Assembly: GCA_965214475.1 (NCBI GenBank)
Contig: OZ243953.1
Coordinates: 620,001-684,000 of the forward strand
Reading direction: 5' to 3'
Source: SIRX01 sp965214475
Lineage (GTDB): Bacteria > Actinomycetota > Rubrobacteria > Rubrobacterales > Rubrobacteraceae
DNA: 64,000 nt
Part shown: piece after piece, positions 26,767-34,877 of the stretch
How positions within the stretch are numbered: the first letter of the stretch is position 1
How the letters are laid out: each line of letters starts with the position of its first letter
The notes under the pieces: generated by a model
Told to the model about the DNA's origin: nothing
The model's input: the letters and a program-made list of their open reading frames with translations, nothing else
The model's database searches: none
Position numbers and translations under genes: made by a program

Positions 26767-27143
26767 GCTTTCTCCTCTCTGTAGTCCTGAATGTCCTCGT
26801 ACAAGCCATCCGGAAAGGTGAGCTCGTTATAGACGTTGCAGGAGTCCGGGTCATCCGGGGTTGGGCAGATCTGAAACTCTTGCTGCTTCTGCCACTCCAG
26901 GATCTTCTCCTGTCGAGGCGGGTTATAGCCTTTTTCTTCGACCTGCTGCACCAGGGCGCGGGCCTCCTGCTCGTCGGTGTCACCGTCTTTCGCCAGGAGC
27001 GCCGCCAATTCCTCGTTCTCAACGAAGTAGCGGGCGACCATGGCAAACGTCAAGCGACCGTAGTGGCCAATATCCTCACCCTCATCCAGGGCATCCAGCA
27101 TGTGCTCCATCATCGGGCTCTGGCGTAGATCTTCAACAGACAT
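26763..27143 (-). CDS. Conserved-looking hypothetical protein
   Basis: 126 residues, no family recognised. It looks soluble and acidic, mostly helical (MMEHMLDALDEGEDIGHYGRLTFAMVARYF), with a C-terminal segment containing two cysteines (ICPTPDDPDSCNVY) that might form a disulfide or bind a ligand. A good Shine-Dalgarno (GAGGAG) precedes the ATG, and a perfect 9-bp inverted repeat lies just upstream. The 3' end overlaps the glycosyltransferase gene convergently by 4 bp. Function unknown. Confidence 0.75.
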   Translation of the reverse strand: MSVEDLRQSPMMEHMLDALDEGEDIGHYGRLTFAMVARYFVENEELAALLAKDGDTDEQEARALVQQVEEKGYNPPRQEKILEWQKQQEFQICPTPDDPDSCNVYNELTFPDGLYEDIQDYREEKA

Positions 27144-27153
27144 AACGCTCCTC

Positions 27154-27178
27154 TATATTTGCTTACGCCGCAAATATA
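27154..27178. repeat. Perfect inverted repeat, candidate operator
   Basis: TATATTTGC-TTACGCC-GCAAATATA: 9-bp arms and a 7-base centre, only 10 bases upstream of the start of the 126-residue minus-strand gene. The AT-rich arms stand out from the surrounding sequence. It could be an operator for a dimeric regulator or a 5'-UTR hairpin controlling that gene. Confidence 0.5.
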
Positions 27179-27285
27179 CGGGTACACGATAAATCGAACG
27201 TGAAATTGCTTACCTAATATCAGGCAAAATCATATACTACACTGCCCATGAGTGGTCATCGAAAAGAGAATTGGAGTTGCGTTCC

Positions 27286-27453
27286 GTGAGTCGTAGAGCA
27301 GCGCTACTTGGAGGGTTGGCGGGAGGTGTAGTCATATTCGTAGCCTCAGCCTTGCTAACTAGCGAACTGATATGGGGAGCGATTCAAGGAGCAATTTTCG
27401 CCACTGTATACATAGTGGTCTCAGGACTCACAAGGCAGTGGCGCAAAGACTAG
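27286..27453 (+). CDS. Small membrane protein, unknown function
   Basis: 55 residues from GTG 27286 (MSRRAALLGGLAGG...), with two hydrophobic segments (about 6-25 and 29-47) separated by ELIWGAIQG and a basic C-terminus RQWRKD. A TTG at 27271 would add five residues, but the GGAG at 27273-27276 is better placed as the Shine-Dalgarno of the GTG. A TATACT element at 27233-27238 could be its -10 box. No family recognised. Short length keeps confidence moderate. Confidence 0.5.
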   Translation: MSRRAALLGGLAGGVVIFVASALLTSELIWGAIQGAIFATVYIVVSGLTRQWRKD

Positions 27454-27492
27454 ACAATTTGTTTGCCGAGTTTGAGCTGGATACGGACCTCG

Positions 27493-28230
27493 TTACAACT
27501 CACGTAAGGCACTAATAAGTTTAGGTAGCGTTTCTCCTGCGCGGCCTCGTAGAGAGTACGCGACCTGCTGGCTCAGAGGCGTCTCTTCCAGGTTCACCTC
27601 CACTACCGTAACCCCTGCCGAAAGCGCCTCGTATGGCAAAGATGCCGCAGGGTACACGAGGCTCGATGTCCCTACCGAGAGAATAATATCGCAGTTGCGG
27701 GCCGCTTCGGAAGCCGCTTCCATGACGCTCACGGGCAGCATTTCTCCAAACCAGACTACATCCGGGCGTAGCGGCGAGCCGCAGTTAGGACAGACTGGTG
27801 GCACTTCGTCGCCGGGCGGCTCCACCTCGATCCTCTCCGCCGAGCATATGGTCCGAAGGATGTTACCGTGCAGTTCCAGAACGTTCTCGTTGCCGGCCCG
27901 CTGGTGCAATCCATCTACGTTCTGCGTCGCGAGGGCGAAACGCGGAACCTTTTGCTCCAGCTCTGCAAGTGCGTAGTGGCCGGGGTTTGGCTCGGCCTCT
28001 ACGACGAGGTCCCTCCGCCACTCATACCATTTCCAGACGAGTTCCGGATCCTGCATAAAAGCCTCCGGCGTGGCGAGTTGTTGGGGATCGTACAGTGCCC
28101 AGAGCCCGGTCTGGGCGTCGCGAAACGTCGGTACGCCACTCTCAGCCGAGATGCCGGAGCCTGTGAGCACCACGACGCTCTGCGCGTCGCGTAAATCTTC
28201 TACAAGTTGCGCCGGTATCTCCATAGCCAT
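27493..28230 (-). CDS. cobB: NAD-dependent protein deacylase, Sir2 family class III
   Basis: 245 residues. Sirtuin motifs: VVLTGSGISAESGVPTFRDA (20-39), ATQNVDGLHQRAG (101-113), catalytic His121 in LHGNI, and PDVVWFGEMLP. Y69 and R72 (WYEWRRD) match the Tyr-x-x-Arg pair that defines SIRT5/CobB-type enzymes and favours desuccinylation or demalonylation. The zinc ribbon is unusual: C129, C147 and C150 are present, but the residue three after C129 is Glu132, so only three of the four cysteines are there. It lies 4 bp after hisS. Confidence 0.94.
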   Translation of the reverse strand: MAMEIPAQLVEDLRDAQSVVVLTGSGISAESGVPTFRDAQTGLWALYDPQQLATPEAFMQDPELVWKWYEWRRDLVVEAEPNPGHYALAELEQKVPRFALATQNVDGLHQRAGNENVLELHGNILRTICSAERIEVEPPGDEVPPVCPNCGSPLRPDVVWFGEMLPVSVMEAASEAARNCDIILSVGTSSLVYPAASLPYEALSAGVTVVEVNLEETPLSQQVAYSLRGRAGETLPKLISALREL

Positions 28231-28234
28231 CTAC

Positions 28235-29506
28235 CTACCGCAAGGTGCGCAGCAATTCTCCCGGACCGCCCGCCACCGCCACTTGCCGCTCTTCGCCGGA
28301 GGACATGTTTCGTACCGTACAGGAGCCCTGTTCCAGTTCTTCCTCTCCGAACACGAGGGTAAAAGCCGCCCCGGAGCGGTTCGCCTGCTTGAATTGACCT
28401 TTTGCACTGCGGTCCGCGTAGTCTAAATCGCAGGAGAATCCTTCGGCGCGGAGTTGTCCGGCGAGCTTCAGGGCCGGTAGGCGGGCTTCAGGGACTAGCG
28501 TTACGAAGAAGACATCGACCGCGCTCTCCGCTTCGTGGTCGGCGGCGGCGAGCAGGATGCGTTCGACGCCCGTGCCGAAGCCGATACCGCCCAAGTCCGG
28601 TCCTCCGAGGTCCGGGATCAGGCTGTTGTACCGACCCCCGGCTCCTACCGTATCCTGTGCCCCGAGCGCCCGGCTCTTCGCCTCGAAGACCGTCATGGTG
28701 TAGTAGTCGAGGCCCCGCACGAGTCGCTCGTCCACCTCGTAAGGGACGCCCAATGCGTCCAGTCCGGCGCGCACCGCGGTGAAGTGCTCCGACGCGTCCG
28801 GGCTGAGGTAGCTAGAGATCTCCGGTGCCTCGGCCAGAACCGCCTGCGTGCCGGCATGTTTAGAGTCGAAGGTACGCAGCGGGTTGGTGTCCATGCGGGC
28901 GACAGAGTCGGGATCGAGGTCTTCCTGGTGTTTCTTCAAGTAAGAGCGCAGTTCCGGAACGTAGGCTCGCCGCGTTTCAGCATCACCAATGTTGTTCAGG
29001 TAGACGACCTCCTCCCTAACGCCGGCCGCCTGATGGATAGCGTAGAGGAGTGAGATCACCTCAGCATCTACCAACGGGTCAGCGGTACCGAGCGCTTCCA
29101 CCCCGATCTGGGTGTGTTGCCGGTAGCGTCCTTTCTGCTGGCGCTCCTGACGGAACATCGGCCCGACGTAGAACATCTTGATCGGCTGCGCCAGCTTGTA
29201 GAGGCTGTGCTCGATGTAAGCGCGTACCGCCCCCGGCGTCCCCTCGGGCCTCAGCGCCAGATCCCGGTCGCCCTGGTCCTGAAAAGTGAACATCTCTTTC
29301 TGGACGACGATGTCCGACGCCTCGCCGGCCGTTCGGGAAAACAGTGGCGCCTCTTCGAATATGGGCGTCCGAATTTCAGCGTAGTTGTAGCGGCGGAACG
29401 TCTCGCGCGCCGCATCCTCCACAAACCGCCAAAGCTCGGGTCGCTCGATGGGCTCGCGTCCGCCAGGGTAGACGTCGTAAGTGCCGCGGGGTTTGCTGTA
29501 GCTCAC
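28235..29506 (-). CDS. hisS: Histidyl-tRNA synthetase
   Basis: 423 residues, class II synthetase. Motif 1 region PRGTYDVYPGGREPIER at the start, motif 2 FYVGPMFRQERQQKGRYRQHTQ (about 111-132), HisA/HisB boxes LVRGLDYYTMTVFE and AGGRYNSL, then motif 3 GIGFGTGVERILL. The C-terminal anticodon-binding domain contains GFSCDLDYADRSAKGQFKQAN. Its start overlaps the upstream MBL hydrolase by 4 bp, and the rel-MBL-hisS order is conserved in many Gram-positive bacteria. Confidence 0.97.
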   Translation of the reverse strand: MSYSKPRGTYDVYPGGREPIERPELWRFVEDAARETFRRYNYAEIRTPIFEEAPLFSRTAGEASDIVVQKEMFTFQDQGDRDLALRPEGTPGAVRAYIEHSLYKLAQPIKMFYVGPMFRQERQQKGRYRQHTQIGVEALGTADPLVDAEVISLLYAIHQAAGVREEVVYLNNIGDAETRRAYVPELRSYLKKHQEDLDPDSVARMDTNPLRTFDSKHAGTQAVLAEAPEISSYLSPDASEHFTAVRAGLDALGVPYEVDERLVRGLDYYTMTVFEAKSRALGAQDTVGAGGRYNSLIPDLGGPDLGGIGFGTGVERILLAAADHEAESAVDVFFVTLVPEARLPALKLAGQLRAEGFSCDLDYADRSAKGQFKQANRSGAAFTLVFGEEELEQGSCTVRNMSSGEERQVAVAGGPGELLRTLR

Positions 29507-30081
29507 GGGATTACGGGCGGCAGATACGGGTTTTTCGCCTGCTCTTCAACGGCATAGAGCACCGGTCCGTGTCCCGTATAGAGCCGGGTGTTCTCCCTCC
29601 AGAGCGGCATCACCTTCCGCAACGAGACTTCGATATCTTCCCAAGACGCGCCAGGCAAGTCCGTCCGACCCACACTGCCGGGCAACACGAGGTCACCGAC
29701 GATCTGGTCCTCCCCGATCACGAAAGTCACCGACCCCGGCGAGTGTCCGGGCGTGTGCAATACATGGATCGACTCCCCCGCTATCACCAGATCTTCTCCA
29801 TCCTGCAGCGGCTCGTAGACCTGCACGCCCGTTCGTCCCGCGTCGTCGGGATGTACGTACAAAGGAGCCAAGGTCGCTTGGAGAATGGTATCCAGAGCGC
29901 TGACGTGGTCGGCGTGACCGTGAGTAACTAGAACCGCCGCCACATCTTGGCGGACGGCGGCCAGTATCTTTGCCGGCTCAGCCCCGGCGTCCACTATGAT
30001 GTCGCCCTCCGGCGCGTGGACTACGTAGGCGTTTACCTCGAAGCCGTCCATCGAGAGCTGTATCTGCTCTATCTCCGCCAT
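29503..30081 (-). CDS. MBL-fold metallohydrolase (glyoxalase II-like)
   Basis: 192 residues. The metallo-beta-lactamase motif THGHADHVSAL (about 53-63) gives the HxHxDH dinuclear metal site; further ligands are in VLHTPGHSPGSV and VLPGSVGRTDLPG (DLVLPGS carries the bridging Asp) and the C-terminal TGHGP. It is the size of YcbL/glyoxalase II-like thioester hydrolases, common between rel and hisS. The exact substrate is not evident. The ATG follows GGGG, six bases after the stop of a possible small frame. Confidence 0.93.
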   Translation of the reverse strand: MAEIEQIQLSMDGFEVNAYVVHAPEGDIIVDAGAEPAKILAAVRQDVAAVLVTHGHADHVSALDTILQATLAPLYVHPDDAGRTGVQVYEPLQDGEDLVIAGESIHVLHTPGHSPGSVTFVIGEDQIVGDLVLPGSVGRTDLPGASWEDIEVSLRKVMPLWRENTRLYTGHGPVLYAVEEQAKNPYLPPVIP

Positions 30082-30087
30082 CCCCGG

Positions 30088-30240
30088 CTACCCCCTCTCT
30101 GCCCATACAGCGGTTCTCGACGGCTCTTCTTTACATCTCAAAAGTTCTCCCAACTGTTTCTCTTTGATTATCCGCGCCCGGAACGCTATCGGCTTCACCA
30201 TAGGCTTCACGTCACCGACGTTCATGCTAGAAAGTCGCAT
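30088..30240 (-). CDS. Possible small protein between rel and the MBL hydrolase
   Basis: 50 codons beginning with an ATG that directly abuts the rel stop (TAGATG) and ending six bases before the MBL start, so it fills the gap exactly. The product is basic (MRLSSMNVGDV..., then FRARIIKEKQ...). There is no good Shine-Dalgarno, and termination-reinitiation would be needed. No family recognised. It could be spurious; the fit to the gap is the main argument. Confidence 0.25.
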   Translation of the reverse strand: MRLSSMNVGDVKPMVKPIAFRARIIKEKQLGELLRCKEEPSRTAVWAERG

Positions 30241-32472
30241 CTAGTGGCCCAGTGGGCTTCCGTCGCGGGAGACTCGGTACGCATCATATACGTCGGGGAT
30301 ACCCCGGATCTTCCTCATGACCTCCTGAACGTGCTCGGAGCTGGCCGCCCGGAACGCGAAGCGGCTCAGGGCCGTGCGGTCCTCGACGGTGTCCACGCGG
30401 GCCGACAGTATGCTGACATCTGCGTCGGAGATCGTGGCGGTAATGTCTTTGAGCAGGTGCATCCGGTCCAGGGCCTCGACCATGATCTCTACGGTAAAGA
30501 GTTTTTCCGGGCCAGCGGCCCACTCAACCTCCACGAACCGCTCCGGGCTTCGGGCATTAAGCGACCGCGCATTCAAGCAGCCCGCCGCGTGTACCACCAC
30601 GCCCCGCCCCAGGGAGACGTAGCCCGTGATCTCATCCCCCGGCATCGGCGTACAGCAACGGGCGAGCCGCGTGAGAACGCCGCTGGAACCCACGACCCGT
30701 ACCCCGGTCGCTTCTTCCGCGCCATCGGGAGTCTCCGGCAGTGGCAGTGGCGTGAGCGCCGGGCTACGACCGCGAACCGGCTCCTCTTTTTCCTGTGGCT
30801 GAATATGGTCGGCGATGCGGTTCGCCACGTTCTCCGCCGAGATGCTCCCCGCTCCTACAGCCACGAGCATGTCATCCGGGGTGGTATGGCCGGTGCCCTG
30901 GGCGACTTCCTGCAAGATACCCGAAGGAACCTTACCGATGTGACGCTTCTTGAGCAGCGAAACGACCTTTTCACGCCCCGAAGCCAGGTTGTCCTCGCGG
31001 TCTTCCTTGTTGAAGAATTGCCGGATCTTATTCCGGGCCCGCCCACTCTGAACAACCTCCAGCCAGTCCCGGCTCGGCCCGGAGGATTTGCCGGTTATGA
31101 CCTCCACCCGGTCCCCGCTGACCAGCTCTGAGTCAAGGGGCACGATGCGGTCGTTCACTTTCGCCCCGATGGTTCGCTGGCCGACCTCGCTGTGGACGTG
31201 GTAGGCAAAGTCTATCGGGGTGGCGCCGGATGGGAGGCTTATAACGTCGCCCTTCGGCGTGAAGACGTATACCTCGTCCGCACCGAGTTCTCCTTTCAGG
31301 GATTCCATGAACTCGGTAGAGTCAGTCGTCTCCCTCTGCCACTCCATCATGCTCGTGAGCCAGGCTAGACGGTCCATGTCGGTGTCTTTGCGGCCTTCTT
31401 TGTACATCCAGTGGGCCGCAATGCCGTACTCGGCGGTACGGTCCATCTCTCCGGTCCGGATCTGGATCTCCAACAGCTTCCCCTCGTGCGACATGACCGT
31501 CGTGTGCAGAGACTGGTACATATTAAACTTCGGCATGGCGACATAATCCTTGAAACGGCCCGGTATCGGCTTCCAGATCGAATGTATAACGCCCAACGTA
31601 CCGTAGACATCACGCACGTCCTCCGCCAGAACCCTGAGTCCTGCGAGGTCGTAAATCTCGTTGAATTCCTTGTTGCGACGTACCATCTTGTTGTAGATAG
31701 AGTAGAAATGCTTGACACGTCCATGCACCTCGGCCTCTATCCCAGCCTCCTTGAGATGCCGCTGAAGCTCCGCCGCCGTCCCGCTGATAAACGCCTCCCG
31801 ATCTCCTCTACGGGCCGCAACGAGCCGCTTTATTTCCTCATAACGCCGGGGATGGAGGGTGGCGAACGAGAGGTCTTCCAGCTCCCACTTTACAGAGTGG
31901 ATACCAAGCCGGTGGGCCAGGGGAGCGTAAATTTCCAACGTCTCCTGTGCCTTGTGTAGCTGTGTTTCGCGCTTGAGGTACGAGACCGTCCGCATATTGT
32001 GCAGCCGGTCGGCAAGCTTGATGATGATGACCCGCACGTCCCGGCTCATAGCCACGATCATCTTCCGCAACGACTCGGCCTGCGCCTCCTCCAGATTCCC
32101 CGACGGCAGATGCTTCAGCTTGGTAACGCCGTCCACGATCTCGGCCAATTCCCCACCAAACTGCTTGGCGAGTTCTTCTTTGGTAACGGAGGTGTCCTCC
32201 ACGACGTCGTGAAGAAGCGCAGCGGCGACGGTCGTCGCGTCCAGTCGTAGGTCGGCGAGTATCTCAGCCGTGGCGAGTGGATGATAGACAAACGGCTCCC
32301 CACTCTTTCGCGCCTGCCCCCGGTGGGCCGCGTGGGCTACCGAGTAGGCGTTGGCGACGAGCTCTTCCACCCCTTCGGGGGCGTAAGAACGCACCTTCTC
32401 TATGAGCGAAGAAATCGTTACGTCCGGGATCGAGACGACCCGCGGATAACCTTCTGAGCGCGCAGCATCCAT
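30241..32472 (-). CDS. rel: Bifunctional (p)ppGpp synthetase/hydrolase Rel
   Basis: 743 residues. HD hydrolase domain with H88-D89 and E92-D93 (LLHDVVEDT) and HNMRT; synthetase domain with KHFYSIYNKMVRR and GRFKDYVAMPK, whose RFKD is the RxKD form typical of bifunctional Rel enzymes; TGS domain (VYVFTPKGDVISLPSGATP); a CC-containing segment (ARCCTPMPGDEI); and a C-terminal ACT domain. It makes and degrades the stringent-response alarmone in response to uncharged tRNA on ribosomes. It is probably the only long RSH in the genome, by analogy with other actinobacteria. Confidence 0.97.
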   Translation of the reverse strand: MDAARSEGYPRVVSIPDVTISSLIEKVRSYAPEGVEELVANAYSVAHAAHRGQARKSGEPFVYHPLATAEILADLRLDATTVAAALLHDVVEDTSVTKEELAKQFGGELAEIVDGVTKLKHLPSGNLEEAQAESLRKMIVAMSRDVRVIIIKLADRLHNMRTVSYLKRETQLHKAQETLEIYAPLAHRLGIHSVKWELEDLSFATLHPRRYEEIKRLVAARRGDREAFISGTAAELQRHLKEAGIEAEVHGRVKHFYSIYNKMVRRNKEFNEIYDLAGLRVLAEDVRDVYGTLGVIHSIWKPIPGRFKDYVAMPKFNMYQSLHTTVMSHEGKLLEIQIRTGEMDRTAEYGIAAHWMYKEGRKDTDMDRLAWLTSMMEWQRETTDSTEFMESLKGELGADEVYVFTPKGDVISLPSGATPIDFAYHVHSEVGQRTIGAKVNDRIVPLDSELVSGDRVEVITGKSSGPSRDWLEVVQSGRARNKIRQFFNKEDREDNLASGREKVVSLLKKRHIGKVPSGILQEVAQGTGHTTPDDMLVAVGAGSISAENVANRIADHIQPQEKEEPVRGRSPALTPLPLPETPDGAEEATGVRVVGSSGVLTRLARCCTPMPGDEITGYVSLGRGVVVHAAGCLNARSLNARSPERFVEVEWAAGPEKLFTVEIMVEALDRMHLLKDITATISDADVSILSARVDTVEDRTALSRFAFRAASSEHVQEVMRKIRGIPDVYDAYRVSRDGSPLGH

Positions 32473-32560
32473 ATATAGATTCTAACACCGCTGCGAAGCC
32501 CGTTTACGACCGCACCGAGTCCCAGGCCGCTTTCGACATCAGGGTGAAGGAGTTGGTTTT

Positions 32561-34234
32561 CTAGAGTCTACGGGAACGGAAAATCACCAGTAGAACTATG
32601 GCGGCCATTATGGACGCCACTGTGAACCCTATAAAGCTCACCAGCGGAACTCCGAGGAACGGAACCCGTGGTCCACCTTGCACGAAGGCCCCGATCATGG
32701 AAGAGCCGATCAAGAGCGCCCCGGTGACGATGGCGAATACGAGCCGGTTGGCGAGCACGTCGACCTCGCCACTGAGGTCGTTCAACCCTCGGTGTCGGAG
32801 CTGCACCTCAAGCTCTCCATCTTCGAGTTCTGTTAAAAGCTGACGGAGCTGCTCGGGATAGTCTTCGACGTAGCGGGCGTACTCCAGGGCGCGTTCCCCG
32901 GCCGTCTCAAGGAGGTAGTTGGGCCGGAGCCGCTGGTTCAAGAGGCGTCGGGCGTAGGGACGGGCGATCTCGAACACGTTCAGCGTAGGGTCTATGGAGC
33001 GTGAGATACCTTCGGCAGTAACGAGGGCTTTCGTCAGTAGCGGAAAGACCGGCGGCATCTGGAGCCGGTAGCGCCTCACCAGGGAGATCAACTCGGAGAG
33101 AGCCTGTCCCAGCGTAACCTCCCCCACCGTGAGCCCCGAATACTTGAAAAGGAAGTCGCGAAGGTCCTGTATGAGGTCGGCCCGCACCTCCGGCTCGTAA
33201 CGCACGCCGAGTCCTTCGAGACCCCGAAGAGCCGCTGCAGCGTCACGTTGTATCACCGCTATAAACAGCCGACTCAAGGCTTCGATATCACCCTGGCTCA
33301 TGTAATCGACCATTCCGAAGTCGAGCAGGGCCAGGTTACCTTCGGGGGTCAGGATGAGGTTTCCGGGATGCGGGTCTCCATGAAAAAAGCCGTCCACGAA
33401 AGCCATCTTGAAGATCGCATCGGCCCCCATAATGGCTATCCGGCGGCGTTCTGCCGGCTCGAACGATAGAGGCTTTATATCGTGAAAGCGCGTCCCTTCT
33501 ATATATTCCAGTGTAAGCACCCGCGAGGTCGAGTGCTCCAGGTAGACCTTTGGGACCACGACCGCGGTTTCGGTAAAGTTGACGGCGAATCGCCGGGCAT
33601 TCTCAGCCTCGGTGGCATAATCTAGTTCGCGCCGGATGACCCCCTCAAACTCCGCCACGAGTCCCGGAACGTCTATAAAGATCCTTTTTCCAAACCTTCG
33701 CTCCAGGAAGTTTGCGAAATCCCGCATCAGTTCGAGATCCGACTCGACCCGCTGCCCGGCTTCGGGACGCTGCACTTTCACCGCCACAGCCTCACCGCCC
33801 CGCAGTACGGCCCGGTGAACCTGCCCGATGCTTGCAGAGCCTAGCACCACCGGGTCGAGGCGCTCGAATACCTCGTCCGTAGGCTTGCCGAGTTCCCGCT
33901 CGATGATGTTCCGGGCCAATTCGAAGGACATGGGATCTACGGTATCTTGAAGTTTCTGAAGCTCAGTTAGTACGCCTTCCGGCATTACGTCCGAGCGGGT
34001 AGAGAGCAGTTGTCCGAACTTGACGAAAGTCGGGCCCAGATCGTCCAACGCCTGCCGCAACCGCACGCCGAAGTTCGGGGCGAAAAGCTCCTGGAAACCT
34101 CTGCGCTCCAGCCGATCCCGCCGGAGGTCAAAGATAAAGCCGAAGCCGTGCCGGACGAGGATGCGGCTGATCTGGGAGAACCGCGCCAGGTTGCCCGTGC
34201 GACGGATCGCCGGTGGCGTGCCCCGGCCGGTCAA
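32561..34234 (-). CDS. ABC1/UbiB family atypical kinase
   Basis: 557 residues. The KxGQ motif (FVKFGQLLSTRSDVMP, about 70-85), the Ala-rich loop GSASIGQVHRA, the lysine strand VAVKVQRPE, the catalytic FFHGDPHPGNLIL and DFG-like ALLDFGMV are all present, and two C-terminal transmembrane helices (about 494-514 and 526-550) anchor it. UbiB/COQ8 proteins are ATPases supporting quinone or lipid metabolism; in Gram-positive bacteria the substrate is unknown. It is 18 bp downstream of the phasin-like gene and probably co-transcribed. Confidence 0.92.
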   Translation of the reverse strand: MTGRGTPPAIRRTGNLARFSQISRILVRHGFGFIFDLRRDRLERRGFQELFAPNFGVRLRQALDDLGPTFVKFGQLLSTRSDVMPEGVLTELQKLQDTVDPMSFELARNIIERELGKPTDEVFERLDPVVLGSASIGQVHRAVLRGGEAVAVKVQRPEAGQRVESDLELMRDFANFLERRFGKRIFIDVPGLVAEFEGVIRRELDYATEAENARRFAVNFTETAVVVPKVYLEHSTSRVLTLEYIEGTRFHDIKPLSFEPAERRRIAIMGADAIFKMAFVDGFFHGDPHPGNLILTPEGNLALLDFGMVDYMSQGDIEALSRLFIAVIQRDAAAALRGLEGLGVRYEPEVRADLIQDLRDFLFKYSGLTVGEVTLGQALSELISLVRRYRLQMPPVFPLLTKALVTAEGISRSIDPTLNVFEIARPYARRLLNQRLRPNYLLETAGERALEYARYVEDYPEQLRQLLTELEDGELEVQLRHRGLNDLSGEVDVLANRLVFAIVTGALLIGSSMIGAFVQGGPRVPFLGVPLVSFIGFTVASIMAAIVLLVIFRSRRL

Positions 34235-34252
34235 GGGTTCGTCCTTTTGAAG

Positions 34253-34651
34253 CTAGATACCCGGTTCGGTATCGGATTCATCTTGCGGAGGCTCTGAAGC
34301 GGCTCCCACATCTTCCGCCGACACGTCCGCGTCTTCGCCCTCCAATACCCGCACCCGATGCTCTAGTTGCTCGACCCTGAAGATCAGGTCCTCGTAATCC
34401 TCCCGCGTAGGCACCCCGGCCCCACGAAGCCCCTGCTGCACTGAGGCGTCCACCAGAGATCGGGCCCCCTCGGAGCGTTCTTTAGCCCGGCCCATAACAT
34501 CGTTTACGAGCGTCCGGCCCTCCGCACGCTCCACCCGGCCTTCCGCGATCAAGTCCTCAACCACCTGCTCGACCCGCTTCCGGCTCGCGGCCGCAGCTCC
34601 TACCTGCAAGAGCACCAATCGTTCCAGCGTTTCACCAAAAGTTCCGCGCAC
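34253..34651 (-). CDS. Phasin-like coiled-coil protein (predicted)
   Basis: 132 residues. The order is an amphipathic helix (FGETLERLVLLQVGAAAASRKRVEQVVEDLIAEG), a second helix rich in Glu/Arg, a short loop with GVPTREDYEDLI, then a coiled coil (RVEQLEHRVRVLEGE) and an acidic disordered tail. This matches the PHA-granule regulator/phasin-superfamily pattern often found in operons with UbiB kinases. Assigned by architecture only. It starts the phasin-like/ubiB operon. Confidence 0.7.
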   Translation of the reverse strand: MRGTFGETLERLVLLQVGAAAASRKRVEQVVEDLIAEGRVERAEGRTLVNDVMGRAKERSEGARSLVDASVQQGLRGAGVPTREDYEDLIFRVEQLEHRVRVLEGEDADVSAEDVGAASEPPQDESDTEPGI

Positions 34652-34775
34652 GTCTACCTCCCGAGTATAGTTCCATCCGACACATGATACACGCCATCCA
34701 TAGCGACGAGGGTATGGCTAGTCGGCCGCCGGTGGTTGTCCCCAATAGAGTTCAATCCGCGCGAGTTGATCCAGG

Positions 34776-34804
34776 TTGTCACTTTCCACGTATGTAGTTA
34801 TGCT
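34776..34804 (+). promoter_or_regulatory. Sigma-70-type promoter for the sortase gene
   Basis: TTGTCA (34776-34781), 17-base spacer, TATGCT (34799-34804): 5/6 and 4/6 matches to consensus with ideal spacing. It lies in the 226-bp divergent region and would give a leader of about 65-70 bases before the sortase TTG start. Nothing else was recognised in 34652-34877. Confidence 0.6.
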
Positions 34805-34877
34805 ATGCACGACAGAGAAAGTTCTGAAGGTTGTTGGGCTTTTGCGGCCGCATCCACAGCGGAGTTAGGAGGACACT

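Noticed and set aside
29947..31131. 394-codon plus-strand frame opposite the MBL hydrolase and rel genes
   Set aside because: Antisense shadow of two clear genes; low-complexity Arg/Pro/Gly/His-rich translation with no domain.
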